Below, one piece after another: positions 51,066-59,914 of a stretch of 64,000 nucleotides of DNA. A program made the translations under genes and the position numbers. Source of the stretch: CBDUZS01 sp965371785 (lineage in GTDB: Bacteria > Fermentibacterota > Fermentibacteria > Fermentibacterales > JCC-6); the NCBI GenBank assembly GCA_965371785.1, contig CBDUZS010000005.1, positions 5,107-69,106 of the forward strand, given 5' to 3'. The notes under the pieces are model-generated. The model worked only from the letters and a program-made list of their open reading frames with translations, was not told where the DNA came from and ran no database searches. The first letter of the stretch is position 1; each line of letters begins with the position of its first letter.

Positions 51066-51632
51066 GTGACCGATCATAACATCATCGAGAGAAAACTGAA
51101 GACGGATATCCACTTCAAGAACGCGCTGCGCAAGGATCTCGTCGAAAGTGTGCAGCAGCTGCATTCATGGCAGGAAAAGATCCATTCCCTGAACAACATC
51201 CGTAAGACGAAGAAACTTCAGCAAACCGTAAGAAGGTATGCCGATTTCGTCGAGGATCTTCGTGCATTCCTCTCACCGCTGCTGGATGAGCTGGAGTCCA
51301 GGATCACTACCGAAATGGAGTTCAGCGATGATGAGATTCAACAGTTCACGGACGAGGTGAAAGAGGAGACCGCGCTGGCAGCAAAGGCCAGGGACGCTTT
51401 CACACGTGCGAAAGAGGCGCTCGGAGATGTTGAAGAGAAGAAAAAGATAGACAGGGAAGAGCTCGATAAGCTGAAACATGATTACAGCGCTGCGTTCAAG
51501 GCGTTCAGACTGGAGAAACACAAACTCATCGAGGCCGAAGAGGAACTCCAGAGCGAGCTTGTCGACAAGGAAATATTCAAGCTCGAACTCAAGAGAATCC
51601 TCGTAGAGCGGCACTTCATCTCCGAGATATAG
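51066..51632 (+). CDS. Coiled-coil protein of unknown function
   Basis: 188 residues from GTG 51066. Entirely alpha-helical, highly charged: heptad-like patterns from about 20-60 and 95-175 (KEETALAAKARDAFTRAKEALGDVEEKKKID). No signal peptide or membrane helix; cytosolic. No family recognised. A TTGACA box at 50980 precedes it, but the -10 candidate is weak. Probably co-transcribed with the peptidase gene two bases downstream. Confidence 0.7.
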   Translation: MTDHNIIERKLKTDIHFKNALRKDLVESVQQLHSWQEKIHSLNNIRKTKKLQQTVRRYADFVEDLRAFLSPLLDELESRITTEMEFSDDEIQQFTDEVKEETALAAKARDAFTRAKEALGDVEEKKKIDREELDKLKHDYSAAFKAFRLEKHKLIEAEEELQSELVDKEIFKLELKRILVERHFISEI

Positions 51633-51634
51633 CC

Positions 51635-52525
51635 TTGCAGATCTTCCCGGTCAGGCTCATTAGGAGAAGACTGCTCGTCACCCTGGCAGCCTGTCTTCTG
51701 TGCTCCATCCCGTTCATCTGGTATGACAGGGGCCTGTTTGTCATTCCGGTCATCTGGCTGTCCGGTGCAGTCTACTACACGTTCATTTTCCTTCCCAGAT
51801 ACAATCGCAGGCGGCGAATCGCCTCCGTCCCCATGGACGAGAAGAGCCGGAGTATCCTCGAAAAAAGGGTTTCCTACTACCACGACCTGCCTGCGGAGGA
51901 TAAGATAAGGTACGAAGCCGATATCAGAATCTTTATTGCCGAGAACAGGATTACGGGAATTGACGGTGTGGAGATCACCAGAGAGATCTCTCTGCTGGTT
52001 GCGGCTACCGCAATACGGCTGGTGTTCAGAAGACCTGAGTGGGAATACCGTGATTTCGGAGAGATACTGATCTATCCGGGTGGCTTCAGAATCGACGGTT
52101 CCTATTCCACCGATTTGCGGCACAACGAGAATGCTGCAGCCGGAATGGTTCACTCCGATGGAGGAGTAATACTGTCACTGCCGCACCTGCTCCGGAGCTT
52201 CGATCACAAGGATGACGGCTTCAATGTGGGATACCACGAATTCGCTCACGTACTCGATGGATATCGTCCGGACGGAGTTCCGTCGGAACTCGATCTCGGC
52301 TCCTACAGGCCCTGGGTGGAGGTCATGCAGAAGGAATTCGAGAAAGTGCATCGACACCGGTCAGTGCTCAGGGATTATGCCGGGACGAATCCAGCCGAGT
52401 TCTTCGCCGTTTCCGTCGAGACCTTCTTCGAGAAGCCGCACAAACTCAGGGAAAAGGCTCCCGATCTCTACGAACAGCTCGAAACGTTCTTCAATCAGGA
52501 TCCTGATTCGGGTCGAGCGGGTTAA
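51635..52525 (+). CDS. MtfA-like M90 zinc peptidase, membrane-anchored
   Basis: 296 residues from TTG 51635, two bases after the previous stop. Two N-terminal hydrophobic helices (about 14-30 and 35-54) precede a catalytic domain with HEFAHVLDG (H201, E202, H205) and the downstream Glu-rich segment EFFAVSVETFFEKP expected to supply the third ligand. E. coli MtfA (PF06167 family) is a soluble 265-residue aminopeptidase tied to Mlc; the membrane anchor here is extra. Target unknown. The stop TAA overlaps the convergent pyrE stop on a shared TTAA. Confidence 0.88.
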   Translation: MQIFPVRLIRRRLLVTLAACLLCSIPFIWYDRGLFVIPVIWLSGAVYYTFIFLPRYNRRRRIASVPMDEKSRSILEKRVSYYHDLPAEDKIRYEADIRIFIAENRITGIDGVEITREISLLVAATAIRLVFRRPEWEYRDFGEILIYPGGFRIDGSYSTDLRHNENAAAGMVHSDGGVILSLPHLLRSFDHKDDGFNVGYHEFAHVLDGYRPDGVPSELDLGSYRPWVEVMQKEFEKVHRHRSVLRDYAGTNPAEFFAVSVETFFEKPHKLREKAPDLYEQLETFFNQDPDSGRAG

Positions 52526-53109
52526 CTCTTTCCCGAGGATCCCGGTTTCGTGACAGGGATTCCATCGCGACATAGAGGACAATCTTCGACACTCCAGCTC
52601 TTTGCGTCAACCGTAAGAAGAGCCCGGTAGGGAACGTCAAGCTCCAGAGTTCCCTTCGTCCTGTCGACTAGAAGCCCGACCATGAGTACGGTCGATTCGT
52701 GAGTGCTCAGGGCGGTTATCGATTCCCGTATGCTGCCGCCGGTGGTTACTACATCCTCCACGAGGAGAACTCTCGAGTTTTCGACGAGGCTCTGAAAACC
52801 CGATCTCAGCGACATTATGCCCTCGGCATTCCGCTGAAGAAACGCGAAAGGTTTTCCCAGCTTGCAGGCTGCAGCAAAACCGAAGACTATTGCACCGAAG
52901 GCTGGAGCACAGACAACATCGATTTCCTCAGCGATGTCTTCCACCGAATCGGCCAGCATCGAGCCGAGTTCCATTACCAGATCCGGGTGCTGCACGATTC
53001 TGATCTTCTCGAAGTATCTGCTTCCATGTCTTCCCGATGTGTATCTGAAATGCCCTTCCAGAAGAGCATCGCAGGATTTGAGTATGCCACGCACTCTCGA
53101 ATCGTCCAT
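52522..53109 (-). CDS. pyrE: Orotate phosphoribosyltransferase
   Basis: 195 residues. Converts orotate and PRPP to OMP in pyrimidine synthesis. The PRPP loop VLLVEDVVTTGGSI is intact; FRYTSGRHGSRYFEKIRI corresponds to the family's substrate-binding N-terminus (SGxxSxYY-like). Belongs to the PyrE/CrfE branch common in Gram-positives and FCB bacteria. Its start region overlaps no gene; downstream it converges on the MtfA-like gene. Confidence 0.94.
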   Translation of the reverse strand: MDDSRVRGILKSCDALLEGHFRYTSGRHGSRYFEKIRIVQHPDLVMELGSMLADSVEDIAEEIDVVCAPAFGAIVFGFAAACKLGKPFAFLQRNAEGIMSLRSGFQSLVENSRVLLVEDVVTTGGSIRESITALSTHESTVLMVGLLVDRTKGTLELDVPYRALLTVDAKSWSVEDCPLCRDGIPVTKPGSSGKS

Positions 53110-53200
53110 TATCCGTCCTCTCGAACATGAAATGTATACGAACTCGGTTCTCGGAGGGAAGCATAATCAGAGGGATTCGAAGTGAGGAGTGTTGGTTTTC

Positions 53201-54502
53201 TCAGGGGCTGAAACTGAATGGATACTGGACTGTCAGGGCTCCTTCGTTCGAGTCGACGGAGCCGAATCTCCAGGTCTCGATTGCCCTCGCTAGCTCGAGC
53301 TCGAAGGCTGGATTGTAGGTGTTGGACTGCAGGATCCTGACATCTGAAACCCTGCCGCTGGGCTGAATGATCATTTCGATTTCGATGGTGCCGGAGAGAA
53401 GAGGATCGGTTCGGAGATGCTTGTTGTAGATGAAGGTGACTGAACTCCTCTTCTCCATGAGAACCTCCATTATCTCACCCGAAGAACGGGAGCTGAAAGA
53501 CGCTCCATCGGACGACACCTGTGTAGTGGCGGAGGTGATATCTGTAAAGACCATCACGTGCTGAGTACCTGCATCGGCAGTGAGTGGAACCCCTGAATCC
53601 ACCTGACCGCTGGTTGCGCTAACCGATCCGGCGATGCCCGTATCCTGGTTGAGAGAGCTCAGGGAGCCTGAATTGGCAAGAGAAGCCATGTCGATTCCGC
53701 CTGCGGTCAGCATTGCTATGAGATCCTCTGTTGATGTGGGAACCTCGGTTGAGGCAATGTACGGTTGAATCGTACTCGATGATGTATCGGGAACAGCATG
53801 ATCCGGAGGATGGAATGTCTGAGTACCGCCTGTACCTGTTTCAGCAGTACTGCCTGCAGAGGAGTCGAAAAGATCAGGATTCGTGAGTTCGGTCGTTCCG
53901 GTGAGAGAAGTGTCCGAAGCGGTAACAGCCGATGCTCCACTGTTCTCTGCAAGCGCAACGGCAGTTCCCGTCTGAATCTCCAGGAGCCCTAACGACATCT
54001 CGTGATGAAAGCCCGGTTCTGCCATGAGGGTGAACACCTCTGGTTCGAAACCTACCGCGTAGACGGCAATGTTGTAGTCGGTGCCGCCCATCAGACCGTC
54101 AACCAGCATGGGCGTTACACCCAGCAGCACATCGTCGAGAGTCACGAATGCACCGGGTGGATCACTCTGGACGAGTGCTGTTGCCATGCTCTCCAGTCTG
54201 ACGGAACTCAGCAGTTCGCGAAGCCTGGGATTGGCGCTCGGGCTGAAATCGTAGTACGTGTCCAGCTTCAGCAGTTCGAAGTAAGCGTTTCTGGCGTCGT
54301 CCAGCTGCCCCATTGCGTAGTAGGCCGAGCCGAGCCGGTCGTATGCTCTGAGTTGCTCGTCGTACGAGAGCACGCTGCTGGCGATGAGCTCTTCCAGGGA
54401 GATGATCGTTCCGGGGATGTCACCCATCATATAGAGTTCTATCGCTTCATCGACAGTGGCTGCCCCTGTCAATGAAGCGGCAAGCAGCAGAGAAACGATC
54501 AT
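53201..54502 (-). CDS. Exported TPR/PEGA protein with TonB-like C-terminal domain
   Basis: 433 residues from ATG 54502 (the frame extends to 54652 without a signal). Signal peptide 1-15 (MIVSLLLAASLTGAA). TPR-like helices at about 18-110 (DEQLRAYDRLGSAYYAMGQLDDARNAYFELLKLD), a PEGA beta domain at about 120-170 (DPPGAFVTLDDVLLGVTPM), a long Ser/Thr-rich linker (about 180-340), and a C-terminal TonB/AgmX-like domain (about 350-433; GTIEIEMIIQPSGRVSDVRIL, LARAIETWRFG). It could act as an envelope scaffold or an alternative TonB-like transducer lacking a membrane anchor. Divergent from the lipoprotein pair. Confidence 0.8.
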   Translation of the reverse strand: MIVSLLLAASLTGAATVDEAIELYMMGDIPGTIISLEELIASSVLSYDEQLRAYDRLGSAYYAMGQLDDARNAYFELLKLDTYYDFSPSANPRLRELLSSVRLESMATALVQSDPPGAFVTLDDVLLGVTPMLVDGLMGGTDYNIAVYAVGFEPEVFTLMAEPGFHHEMSLGLLEIQTGTAVALAENSGASAVTASDTSLTGTTELTNPDLFDSSAGSTAETGTGGTQTFHPPDHAVPDTSSSTIQPYIASTEVPTSTEDLIAMLTAGGIDMASLANSGSLSSLNQDTGIAGSVSATSGQVDSGVPLTADAGTQHVMVFTDITSATTQVSSDGASFSSRSSGEIMEVLMEKRSSVTFIYNKHLRTDPLLSGTIEIEMIIQPSGRVSDVRILQSNTYNPAFELELARAIETWRFGSVDSNEGALTVQYPFSFSP

Positions 54503-54725
54503 TATTCGGATACACCCCCTCAGCGGGACAATGAACCAAGCCTGCTCGAACGTCAACGAGCAAAGATCGATACCTGCCTGTTGTCCCGATAAACTGTCCT
54601 GATCGAAGTGGCGGCCTGCAGAGAACTGCTTCCCGATTGCATCCGGGAACAACGAGGTTGACGGCAGCTATACTCGGTTGGCATCCCGGTGTTGTTACCG
54701 AGGACTCCATGGAGGGGCGAAAGAG

Positions 54726-55298
54726 ATGAGATTCGTTACGAGAATGAAGACAGGTTTCGTTGTTCTTGCAGTCGTTACGGGAGTGAGCGTTCTCGCGGGG
54801 TGCTGGAATCCCGTAAATCCAACTTACAGTCCCCCCTCTGGTCCTGCGTACTACTCGTTCTGTGACAGCGCCTGGAAGGTGATCAAGAATCTCGAATACG
54901 CATACCAGGCAAAGGATATTGAACACTACACGGCATGCTTCAGAGAGGATTTCGAGTTCCACCTTCTCGAAGTGGACTGGGCCAACTACTGGGGTGGTCC
55001 CGAGGAAGATACATGGTGGGGGCTCGACGTCGAGGAGGAGTTCCACATCGCCATGTTCGATTTCGTGGACGATATCGAACTCGAGCTTTCCGGTATTGCC
55101 GAATGGCCCTGGAGCCCCGATTCCACAGGTCAGTCCTGGGAGCTCCCGAGAACGTTCACTCTCAAGGTCTACTACACGGTTCAAGGCTCGCCCTGGACTG
55201 GTTCCCAGGCATCTGGAACGGCTCTTTTCATTTGCAGAACGGACACTTCGACCGGTGAGTGGTACATCTGGCAGTGGTTCGACCAATCCGAGACATGA
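54726..55298 (+). CDS. Lipoprotein, copy 1 of a tandem duplicate
   Basis: 190 residues from ATG 54726 (the frame runs back to 54678). Lipobox VLAGC (Cys26). The mature protein begins Pro-rich, then FCDSAWKVIKNLEYAYQAKDIEHYTACFREDFEFHLLEVDW, an NTF2-like helix-strand layout, and ends RTDTSTGEWYIWQWFDQSET. About 70% identical to copy 2 by eye over the mature part. The loop after DW reads ANYWGGPEEDTWWG. Promoter: a TATACT at 54669 with a poor -35. Confidence 0.75.
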   Translation: MRFVTRMKTGFVVLAVVTGVSVLAGCWNPVNPTYSPPSGPAYYSFCDSAWKVIKNLEYAYQAKDIEHYTACFREDFEFHLLEVDWANYWGGPEEDTWWGLDVEEEFHIAMFDFVDDIELELSGIAEWPWSPDSTGQSWELPRTFTLKVYYTVQGSPWTGSQASGTALFICRTDTSTGEWYIWQWFDQSET

Positions 55299-55339
55299 CG
55301 GGACCGTAACAACAGCTGATTGCATCAGGAACAATTAGC

Positions 55340-55368
55340 TTGACCTGGAGTTATATAGCAGTGATTAT
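55340..55368 (+). promoter_or_regulatory. Promoter candidate for lipoprotein copy 2
   Basis: TTGACC (55340-55345), 17 bases, GATTAT (55363-55368). Good enough to suggest that the second copy has its own promoter, about 50 bases before the ATG at 55420. Confidence 0.4.
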
Positions 55369-55419
55369 CCCGATATTGTTACAATGAACTTCATGGAGGA
55401 TTACCGACAGGTGAGAATA

Positions 55420-55983
55420 ATGAAAAGAATGAAGACAGGCCCCATCGTTTTTGCAGTTGTTGCCGGCGTGAGTGTTCTTGCTGGATGCTGGAATCCCGTC
55501 GATCCAGATCCCGGCGGCGGCAGTGGTTTTCAGTACTACACGTTCTGCGACAGTGCGTGGAAAGTGCTCAAGAATCTCGAATACTCATACCTGTCACGGG
55601 ATATCGATCACTACATGGCATGTTTCAGAGAGGATTTCGAGTTCCATCTTCTCGAAGTCGACTGGGCAGACTACGATGGTGACGGCATAATCGATCAGTA
55701 CTGGGGACACGACCTGGAGGAATCCTTCTCGATTGCCATGTTCGATTTCGTGGACGACATCGATCTCAGCCTTTTAGGTACTGCCGAATGGCCCTGGAGC
55801 GGTGACTCCACAGGTCAGTCGTGGGAGCTGCAGAGAACGTTCTCCCTCAAGGTCTACTACACGATTCCAGGTTCACCCTACGATGGCTCCCAGGCATCTG
55901 GAACGGCTCTTTTCATCTGCAGAACGGACACTTCGACCGGTGAGTGGTACATCTGGCAGTGGTACGACCAATCGGAGACGTAA
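55420..55983 (+). CDS. Lipoprotein, copy 2 of a tandem duplicate, with EF-hand-like loop
   Basis: 187 residues from ATG 55420 (AGGTGAG upstream); Met codons at 55384 and 55393 give a longer, less hydrophobic start. Lipobox LAGC (Cys25). Same fold as copy 1, but the loop after VDW reads ADYDGDGIIDQYWG, a DxDGDGxxD calcium-binding (EF-hand/dockerin-like) loop. The 3' 70 bases are nearly identical to copy 1 at DNA level, suggesting recent duplication or gene conversion. Confidence 0.75.
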   Translation: MKRMKTGPIVFAVVAGVSVLAGCWNPVDPDPGGGSGFQYYTFCDSAWKVLKNLEYSYLSRDIDHYMACFREDFEFHLLEVDWADYDGDGIIDQYWGHDLEESFSIAMFDFVDDIDLSLLGTAEWPWSGDSTGQSWELQRTFSLKVYYTIPGSPYDGSQASGTALFICRTDTSTGEWYIWQWYDQSET

Positions 55984-56020
55984 ACCACCCTTCTGAATCC
56001 ATATCTGCACGAGCCATGAA

Positions 56021-57898
56021 ATGAAGACTAACATTGCACTGACAACCCTGATTCTGTTTCTCTTCTCTGGTGTCAGCTCTTCTGATCTCGAAATACACGA
56101 AATCCGGCACTGGGTATTCTTCGCGGATAGAGGTCTGGAGGTTGATGAAAGGCTTGCTCAGAGGGAGGCCTTCCTGGTTGCTGGTCCCTCATGGGAACGA
56201 CGGGTTCGAGCCGGTCTCACGGGTGTGGACGAATACGACCTCTACCCATGGAAGGGTTACGTTGCCGCGGTCTGTGAGATTGCCGGGTCCATCAGGGCCG
56301 AGTCGAGATACCTGAATGCGGTAAGCGTCGCGGCATCCCCCGAGCAGCTTGAACGAATACTGCAGCTGTCTTTCGTTGATCGCATAACCCCGGTTGGTGC
56401 CAGAACATGGGTGCCCGTAATCGAAACACCGCTTGCCATGGGTGCGGGATTATCCGCATCACAGCTGGCTCAGATCGGGCTCGACAGTCTTCACTCGCGG
56501 GGGTGGACGGGAACGGGAGTGATAATCGGTGTCCTGGATTCCGGCTTCAACCTCGATCATCCGGCTTTTGCCGGTATCAACGTTCTTGATCAGTACGATT
56601 TCCTGATGAATGATCCCGATACTTCCCAGCAGCCCGGGGATTACCCTGGTCAGTCCGATCATGGAACGAAGGTCCTCTCCATTATCGGTGGGCTGGAAGA
56701 GAACACTTTCAGCGGAGGGGCAACGGGAGCTTCCTTCATTCTCGCAAAGACCGAGGACATTTCAGACGAGTACCCGGAAGAAGAGGATCTCTGGGTTCTG
56801 GGTCTCGAATGGGTCGAGGAAGGCGGCGCTCTTCTGGTTTCCAGTTCACTTGCCTACATCGACTGGTACACCTGGGAAGATCTCGATGGCAACACCGCTG
56901 TGACAACCATTGCAGCAGATCTTGCTGCATCCAGAGGAATGATGGTCTTCAACGCAATTGGAAACAATGGCCCGGGGGAGGGAACACTGATGGCTCCGGC
57001 CGATGGTGATTCCGTCTTTGCCGTCGGGGGAGTCGATGCATCCGGGTTCGTTGCCCCGTTCTCCTCGAGAGGCCCGACATTCGATGGCAGGATAAAGCCC
57101 GATGGTTGTGCCAGGGGACTGTACGCGGTGTTTGTTTCGTCATCGGGAACAGGGTATTCCTCCGGAAACGGCACGTCGTTTGCAACACCCCTCATGTCCT
57201 CTGTGGCTGCCGTTCTTGCAGATGCCCATCCGGAATGGAGTATTGCCGAAGTCGCCTCCGCGATAAAGGCAACCGCATCAAGGGAGTCGAATCCCGATAA
57301 CTCTTACGGATGGGGAATCGCGGATGCTTATGCTGCGCTCACCTACAGATCGGTAACCGGCAGCGTCAGGTGGAGCCATACGGGTGAGTACATAGCCGGA
57401 TATCCTCTTACGATTCAGATAGCAGGCAACACACCAGAAGTGATCGAGACGAACGCGGATGGATGGTTCGCCCTTGATCCCGGAGTTCTCGGTGAGTACA
57501 CGGTTACAGATGGCGGCGGTTCGGGGATCGTGATCCCGGTAACAGGTTTACTCGATTCCCCCGGGGTCGAGATCGAACTGTTCGTCGATCCGCTGCAATC
57601 ACTGCTGGAACCGTCGATCTACCCGAATCCATCTACAGAGGGTATTTACCTTGGCTTCGATGTCATGGCAGGACCGGCAGATGCGGTTATGAGCATCTAC
57701 ACTTTAACGGGTGACCTCATTCACAGTGAGCAACGTATGAATCTACAGACAGGTATTTACCGGGCTCCCCTGCCCGGGGAAGCCTTCTACTGGTCGGGAA
57801 CCGAATCCTCGGGTGACAATGCCGCATCAGGCACCTATTTCGTGCGCCTGACGATCGGGAATGACGTGTTCGTCAGCAAGTTCTCTCTCATTCGCTGA
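56021..57898 (+). CDS. Secreted S8 (subtilisin-like) serine protease with type-9-like C-terminal domain
   Basis: 625 residues. Signal peptide about 1-20. Propeptide-like region to about 150. Catalytic triad intact: D173 (GVLDSGF), H214 (SDHGTKV), S386 (GNGTSFATP), with oxyanion Asn315 (NAIGNNG). After the protease domain (to about 445) a beta domain (GSVRWSHTGEYIAGYPL) and a C-terminal T9SS type A-like/FlgD-like domain (about 545-625; IYPNPSTEGIYLGF, SGTYFVRLTIG, ending SKFSLIR). It should be exported across both membranes and act as an extracellular peptidase, which fits an organism that lives on proteins. Confidence 0.94.
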   Translation: MKTNIALTTLILFLFSGVSSSDLEIHEIRHWVFFADRGLEVDERLAQREAFLVAGPSWERRVRAGLTGVDEYDLYPWKGYVAAVCEIAGSIRAESRYLNAVSVAASPEQLERILQLSFVDRITPVGARTWVPVIETPLAMGAGLSASQLAQIGLDSLHSRGWTGTGVIIGVLDSGFNLDHPAFAGINVLDQYDFLMNDPDTSQQPGDYPGQSDHGTKVLSIIGGLEENTFSGGATGASFILAKTEDISDEYPEEEDLWVLGLEWVEEGGALLVSSSLAYIDWYTWEDLDGNTAVTTIAADLAASRGMMVFNAIGNNGPGEGTLMAPADGDSVFAVGGVDASGFVAPFSSRGPTFDGRIKPDGCARGLYAVFVSSSGTGYSSGNGTSFATPLMSSVAAVLADAHPEWSIAEVASAIKATASRESNPDNSYGWGIADAYAALTYRSVTGSVRWSHTGEYIAGYPLTIQIAGNTPEVIETNADGWFALDPGVLGEYTVTDGGGSGIVIPVTGLLDSPGVEIELFVDPLQSLLEPSIYPNPSTEGIYLGFDVMAGPADAVMSIYTLTGDLIHSEQRMNLQTGIYRAPLPGEAFYWSGTESSGDNAASGTYFVRLTIGNDVFVSKFSLIR

Positions 57899-57937
57899 TC
57901 GGTTCGACAGGGCACCCGGTAGAGAAAGGTTGCAGCG

Positions 57938-58426
57938 ATGCTACTCAGAATATTGCTCCTTGCGGCAGTAGTGACCGTACTCGCGGTTGCAGGCGTGATA
58001 GACCTGAGCGGTCTCCCGTGGGGGGACCCCGACTTTCGCGCAAGCGGCAGTATCGTTCTTCTCTACATGCTCTGGTCCGTTACCGAAACCCGAACCTCAT
58101 CCGATGCCCTCAGCCTTCCCCGGCTGGGGCTCTACACAGTTCTTATCGTGAGTGCGGTTGACAGCCTGCTTCTGAGACTGACGATCTTTCATGGTCTCAT
58201 TGCGATAAGGTATGCGGGATCTGCCGTATTCGCAGTCGGCAGCATTCTGCGCTTCATCGCCTTCAGAAGGCGTTCAGTGAATCTCCTGAGGATCGGCCGG
58301 ATGATGCAGCTGACAGGTCTGCCCTCAGGTTTCGGATCAGTAGCAGGGCTTGTAATCGGTCTTCTTCCGGGCTCGTTCTCGGCCTTGAAGGAGGAACTTC
58401 CCGAGACTGAGAGCCTCGAGGAGTGA
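57938..58426 (+). CDS. Small membrane protein of unknown function
   Basis: 162 residues with GAGAAAGG upstream. Four hydrophobic segments (about 3-22, 38-52, 64-82, 86-103, with a weaker fifth at 128-145) and a short basic loop (FRRRSVNLLRIGRMM). Acidic C-terminal tail. The stop overlaps the dtd GTG by four bases, so the two are coupled. No family recognised. Confidence 0.7.
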   Translation: MLLRILLLAAVVTVLAVAGVIDLSGLPWGDPDFRASGSIVLLYMLWSVTETRTSSDALSLPRLGLYTVLIVSAVDSLLLRLTIFHGLIAIRYAGSAVFAVGSILRFIAFRRRSVNLLRIGRMMQLTGLPSGFGSVAGLVIGLLPGSFSALKEELPETESLEE

Positions 58427-58881
58427 AAGCCCTCCTGCAGAGGGTCTCGAGAGCCTCGGTCTCGGTTAATGGAAACCGTATCGGTAGTATAGACGCAGGA
58501 ATTCTCGCCCTGATCGGTTTTGGCCGGAGCGATTCCGAGGATGATCTCAGATGGATGGCCAGGAAGATCCGTGAACTGAGGATTTTTCCGGACGGGAGTG
58601 GAAACATGAACCTCTCCCTTGTTGACACGCGGGGAAAGCTGCTCATTGTGAGCCAGTTCACCCTCCATGCCGACACGCGAAAGGGCAGAAGACCGAGTTT
58701 CTTGAGAGCTGCCGACCCGGAGAAGGCAGGACTGCTCTACATGCTTTTCGTCGAGCTGTGTTCACAGGGAGGAGTGATTGTCGAGCAGGGCAGCTTCGGT
58801 GAAATGATGGAAGTTGAACTCGTGAACGACGGACCTGTGACTCTGATGATCGATTCACCTTCGGAAAGGAACAGGAATTGA
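58423..58881 (+). CDS. dtd: D-aminoacyl-tRNA deacylase
   Basis: 152 residues from GTG 58423 (GAGGAG adjacent). Removes D-amino acids from tRNA. Motifs: KALLQRVSRASVSV, SQFTLHADTRKGRRPSF (the active-site SQFTL), and NDGPVTLMID (the NxGPVT motif, essential for chiral proofreading). Overlaps the maf start by four bases. Confidence 0.96.
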   Translation: MKALLQRVSRASVSVNGNRIGSIDAGILALIGFGRSDSEDDLRWMARKIRELRIFPDGSGNMNLSLVDTRGKLLIVSQFTLHADTRKGRRPSFLRAADPEKAGLLYMLFVELCSQGGVIVEQGSFGEMMEVELVNDGPVTLMIDSPSERNRN

Positions 58882-59489
58882 GTTCCTGGTGGTATCCCAT
58901 CGATGTACCTCTGGTTCTCGCCAGCAGGTCTCCCAGGCGGAAGGCTATTCTAGAGCTGGTCAGGATTCCTTTCGAGCAGATACCAAGCGGAATCGAGGAG
59001 GAATTTCTGTCAGGTGATCCGAGCGAAGTCGTCGAGCACTGGGCAAGGATGAAGGCAGAGGATGTCTCGGCAGAGCATCCCTGCAACCCTGTTCTCGGGG
59101 CTGATACGATGGTTGCTCTGGACAACAGGCTTCTTGGAAAACCAGAGTCTTCCCGCGAAGCTGTCTCCATGCTAAAGGCCCTTTCGGGCAAATGGCACAG
59201 GGTGTTCGGCGGGGTTGCGCTCGAATGGAGAGAAGAGGGGATCTGCTTCAGCTTTTCAGAATACACACGCGTTAAATTCCGTAGCCTCACCGACTCCGAG
59301 ATAGAAGCCTACGTCGAAACAGGTGAGCCTTTTGACAAAGCCGGTGCGTACGGAATCCAGGGCTTTGGCAGCATTCTGGTCGAGAAAGTGGATGGCTGCT
59401 ACTTCAATGTAATGGGCCTTCCCATCGCAGGATTCGTTGAAACTTTCAGGAACAGGCTCATTGATGCAGGTCTTGCACATGCTTGGTGA
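58878..59489 (+). CDS. maf: Maf-family nucleoside-triphosphate pyrophosphatase
   Basis: 203 residues from TTG 58878 (overlapping TTGA of the dtd stop). Conserved LASRSPRRKAIL at the N-terminus, GADTMVALDNRLLGKP, and the C-terminal FDKAGAYGIQGFGSILVEKVDGCYFNVMGLPI. The QGFGS pattern is of the dTTP/UTP pyrophosphatase type. It clears non-canonical nucleotides. Confidence 0.95.
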   Translation: MSSWWYPIDVPLVLASRSPRRKAILELVRIPFEQIPSGIEEEFLSGDPSEVVEHWARMKAEDVSAEHPCNPVLGADTMVALDNRLLGKPESSREAVSMLKALSGKWHRVFGGVALEWREEGICFSFSEYTRVKFRSLTDSEIEAYVETGEPFDKAGAYGIQGFGSILVEKVDGCYFNVMGLPIAGFVETFRNRLIDAGLAHAW

Positions 59490-59512
59490 AGGTGTGCTTC
59501 AGGAGGTGGAAC

Positions 59513-59854
59513 ATGGACAGGATAGTCGGCTCGTGCGGCATAGTCTGCACTGAGTGTCCGGCGTACATCGCTCTGCGTACTGATGATCAGGCACTTCGAG
59601 AGAGCACTTCAAAGGAATGGTCGGCTCAGTTCGGTGCGGAGATTCCGCCCTCGGAGATCAATTGCGATGGCTGTCATGCATCCGATGGTGTTCAGATCAG
59701 TCATTGCAGCGAGTGCGAGATCAGGAGCTGCAGCCAGCAGACCCATGGGGTAGAGAACTGCGGCCTCTGTAGCGATTATCCCTGTGAGAGAATCGCCAAG
59801 TTCTTCGAATTCGTTCCCGGCGCAAAGGCGATACTCGATGGAATCAATGCGTAG
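59513..59854 (+). CDS. DUF3795-family Cys-rich protein
   Basis: 113 residues from ATG 59513 (GGAGGTGG upstream), starting after the maf stop; an earlier in-frame Met (59483) is inside maf. CGIVCTECPAYIA, CDGCHAS, CSECEIRSC and CGLCSDYPCERI give about a dozen Cys in CxxC/CxxxC pairs, typical of DUF3795 and suited to zinc or an Fe-S cluster. Function unknown; common in anaerobes. Confidence 0.85.
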   Translation: MDRIVGSCGIVCTECPAYIALRTDDQALRESTSKEWSAQFGAEIPPSEINCDGCHASDGVQISHCSECEIRSCSQQTHGVENCGLCSDYPCERIAKFFEFVPGAKAILDGINA

Positions 59855-59872
59855 AAGTACCGGATAGCAAGA

Positions 59873-59894
59873 GGGCCGCCTTTCCAGGCGGCCC
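59873..59894 (+). terminator. Bidirectional terminator
   Basis: A perfect 8-bp stem GGGCCGCC/GGCGGCCC with loop TTTCCA, followed on the plus strand by CTTTTC and on the minus strand by TCTTGC. It lies between the DUF3795 gene and the convergent Omp28-like gene. Confidence 0.7.
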
Positions 59895-59914
59895 CTTTTC
59901 AGCGATTCAATCCG

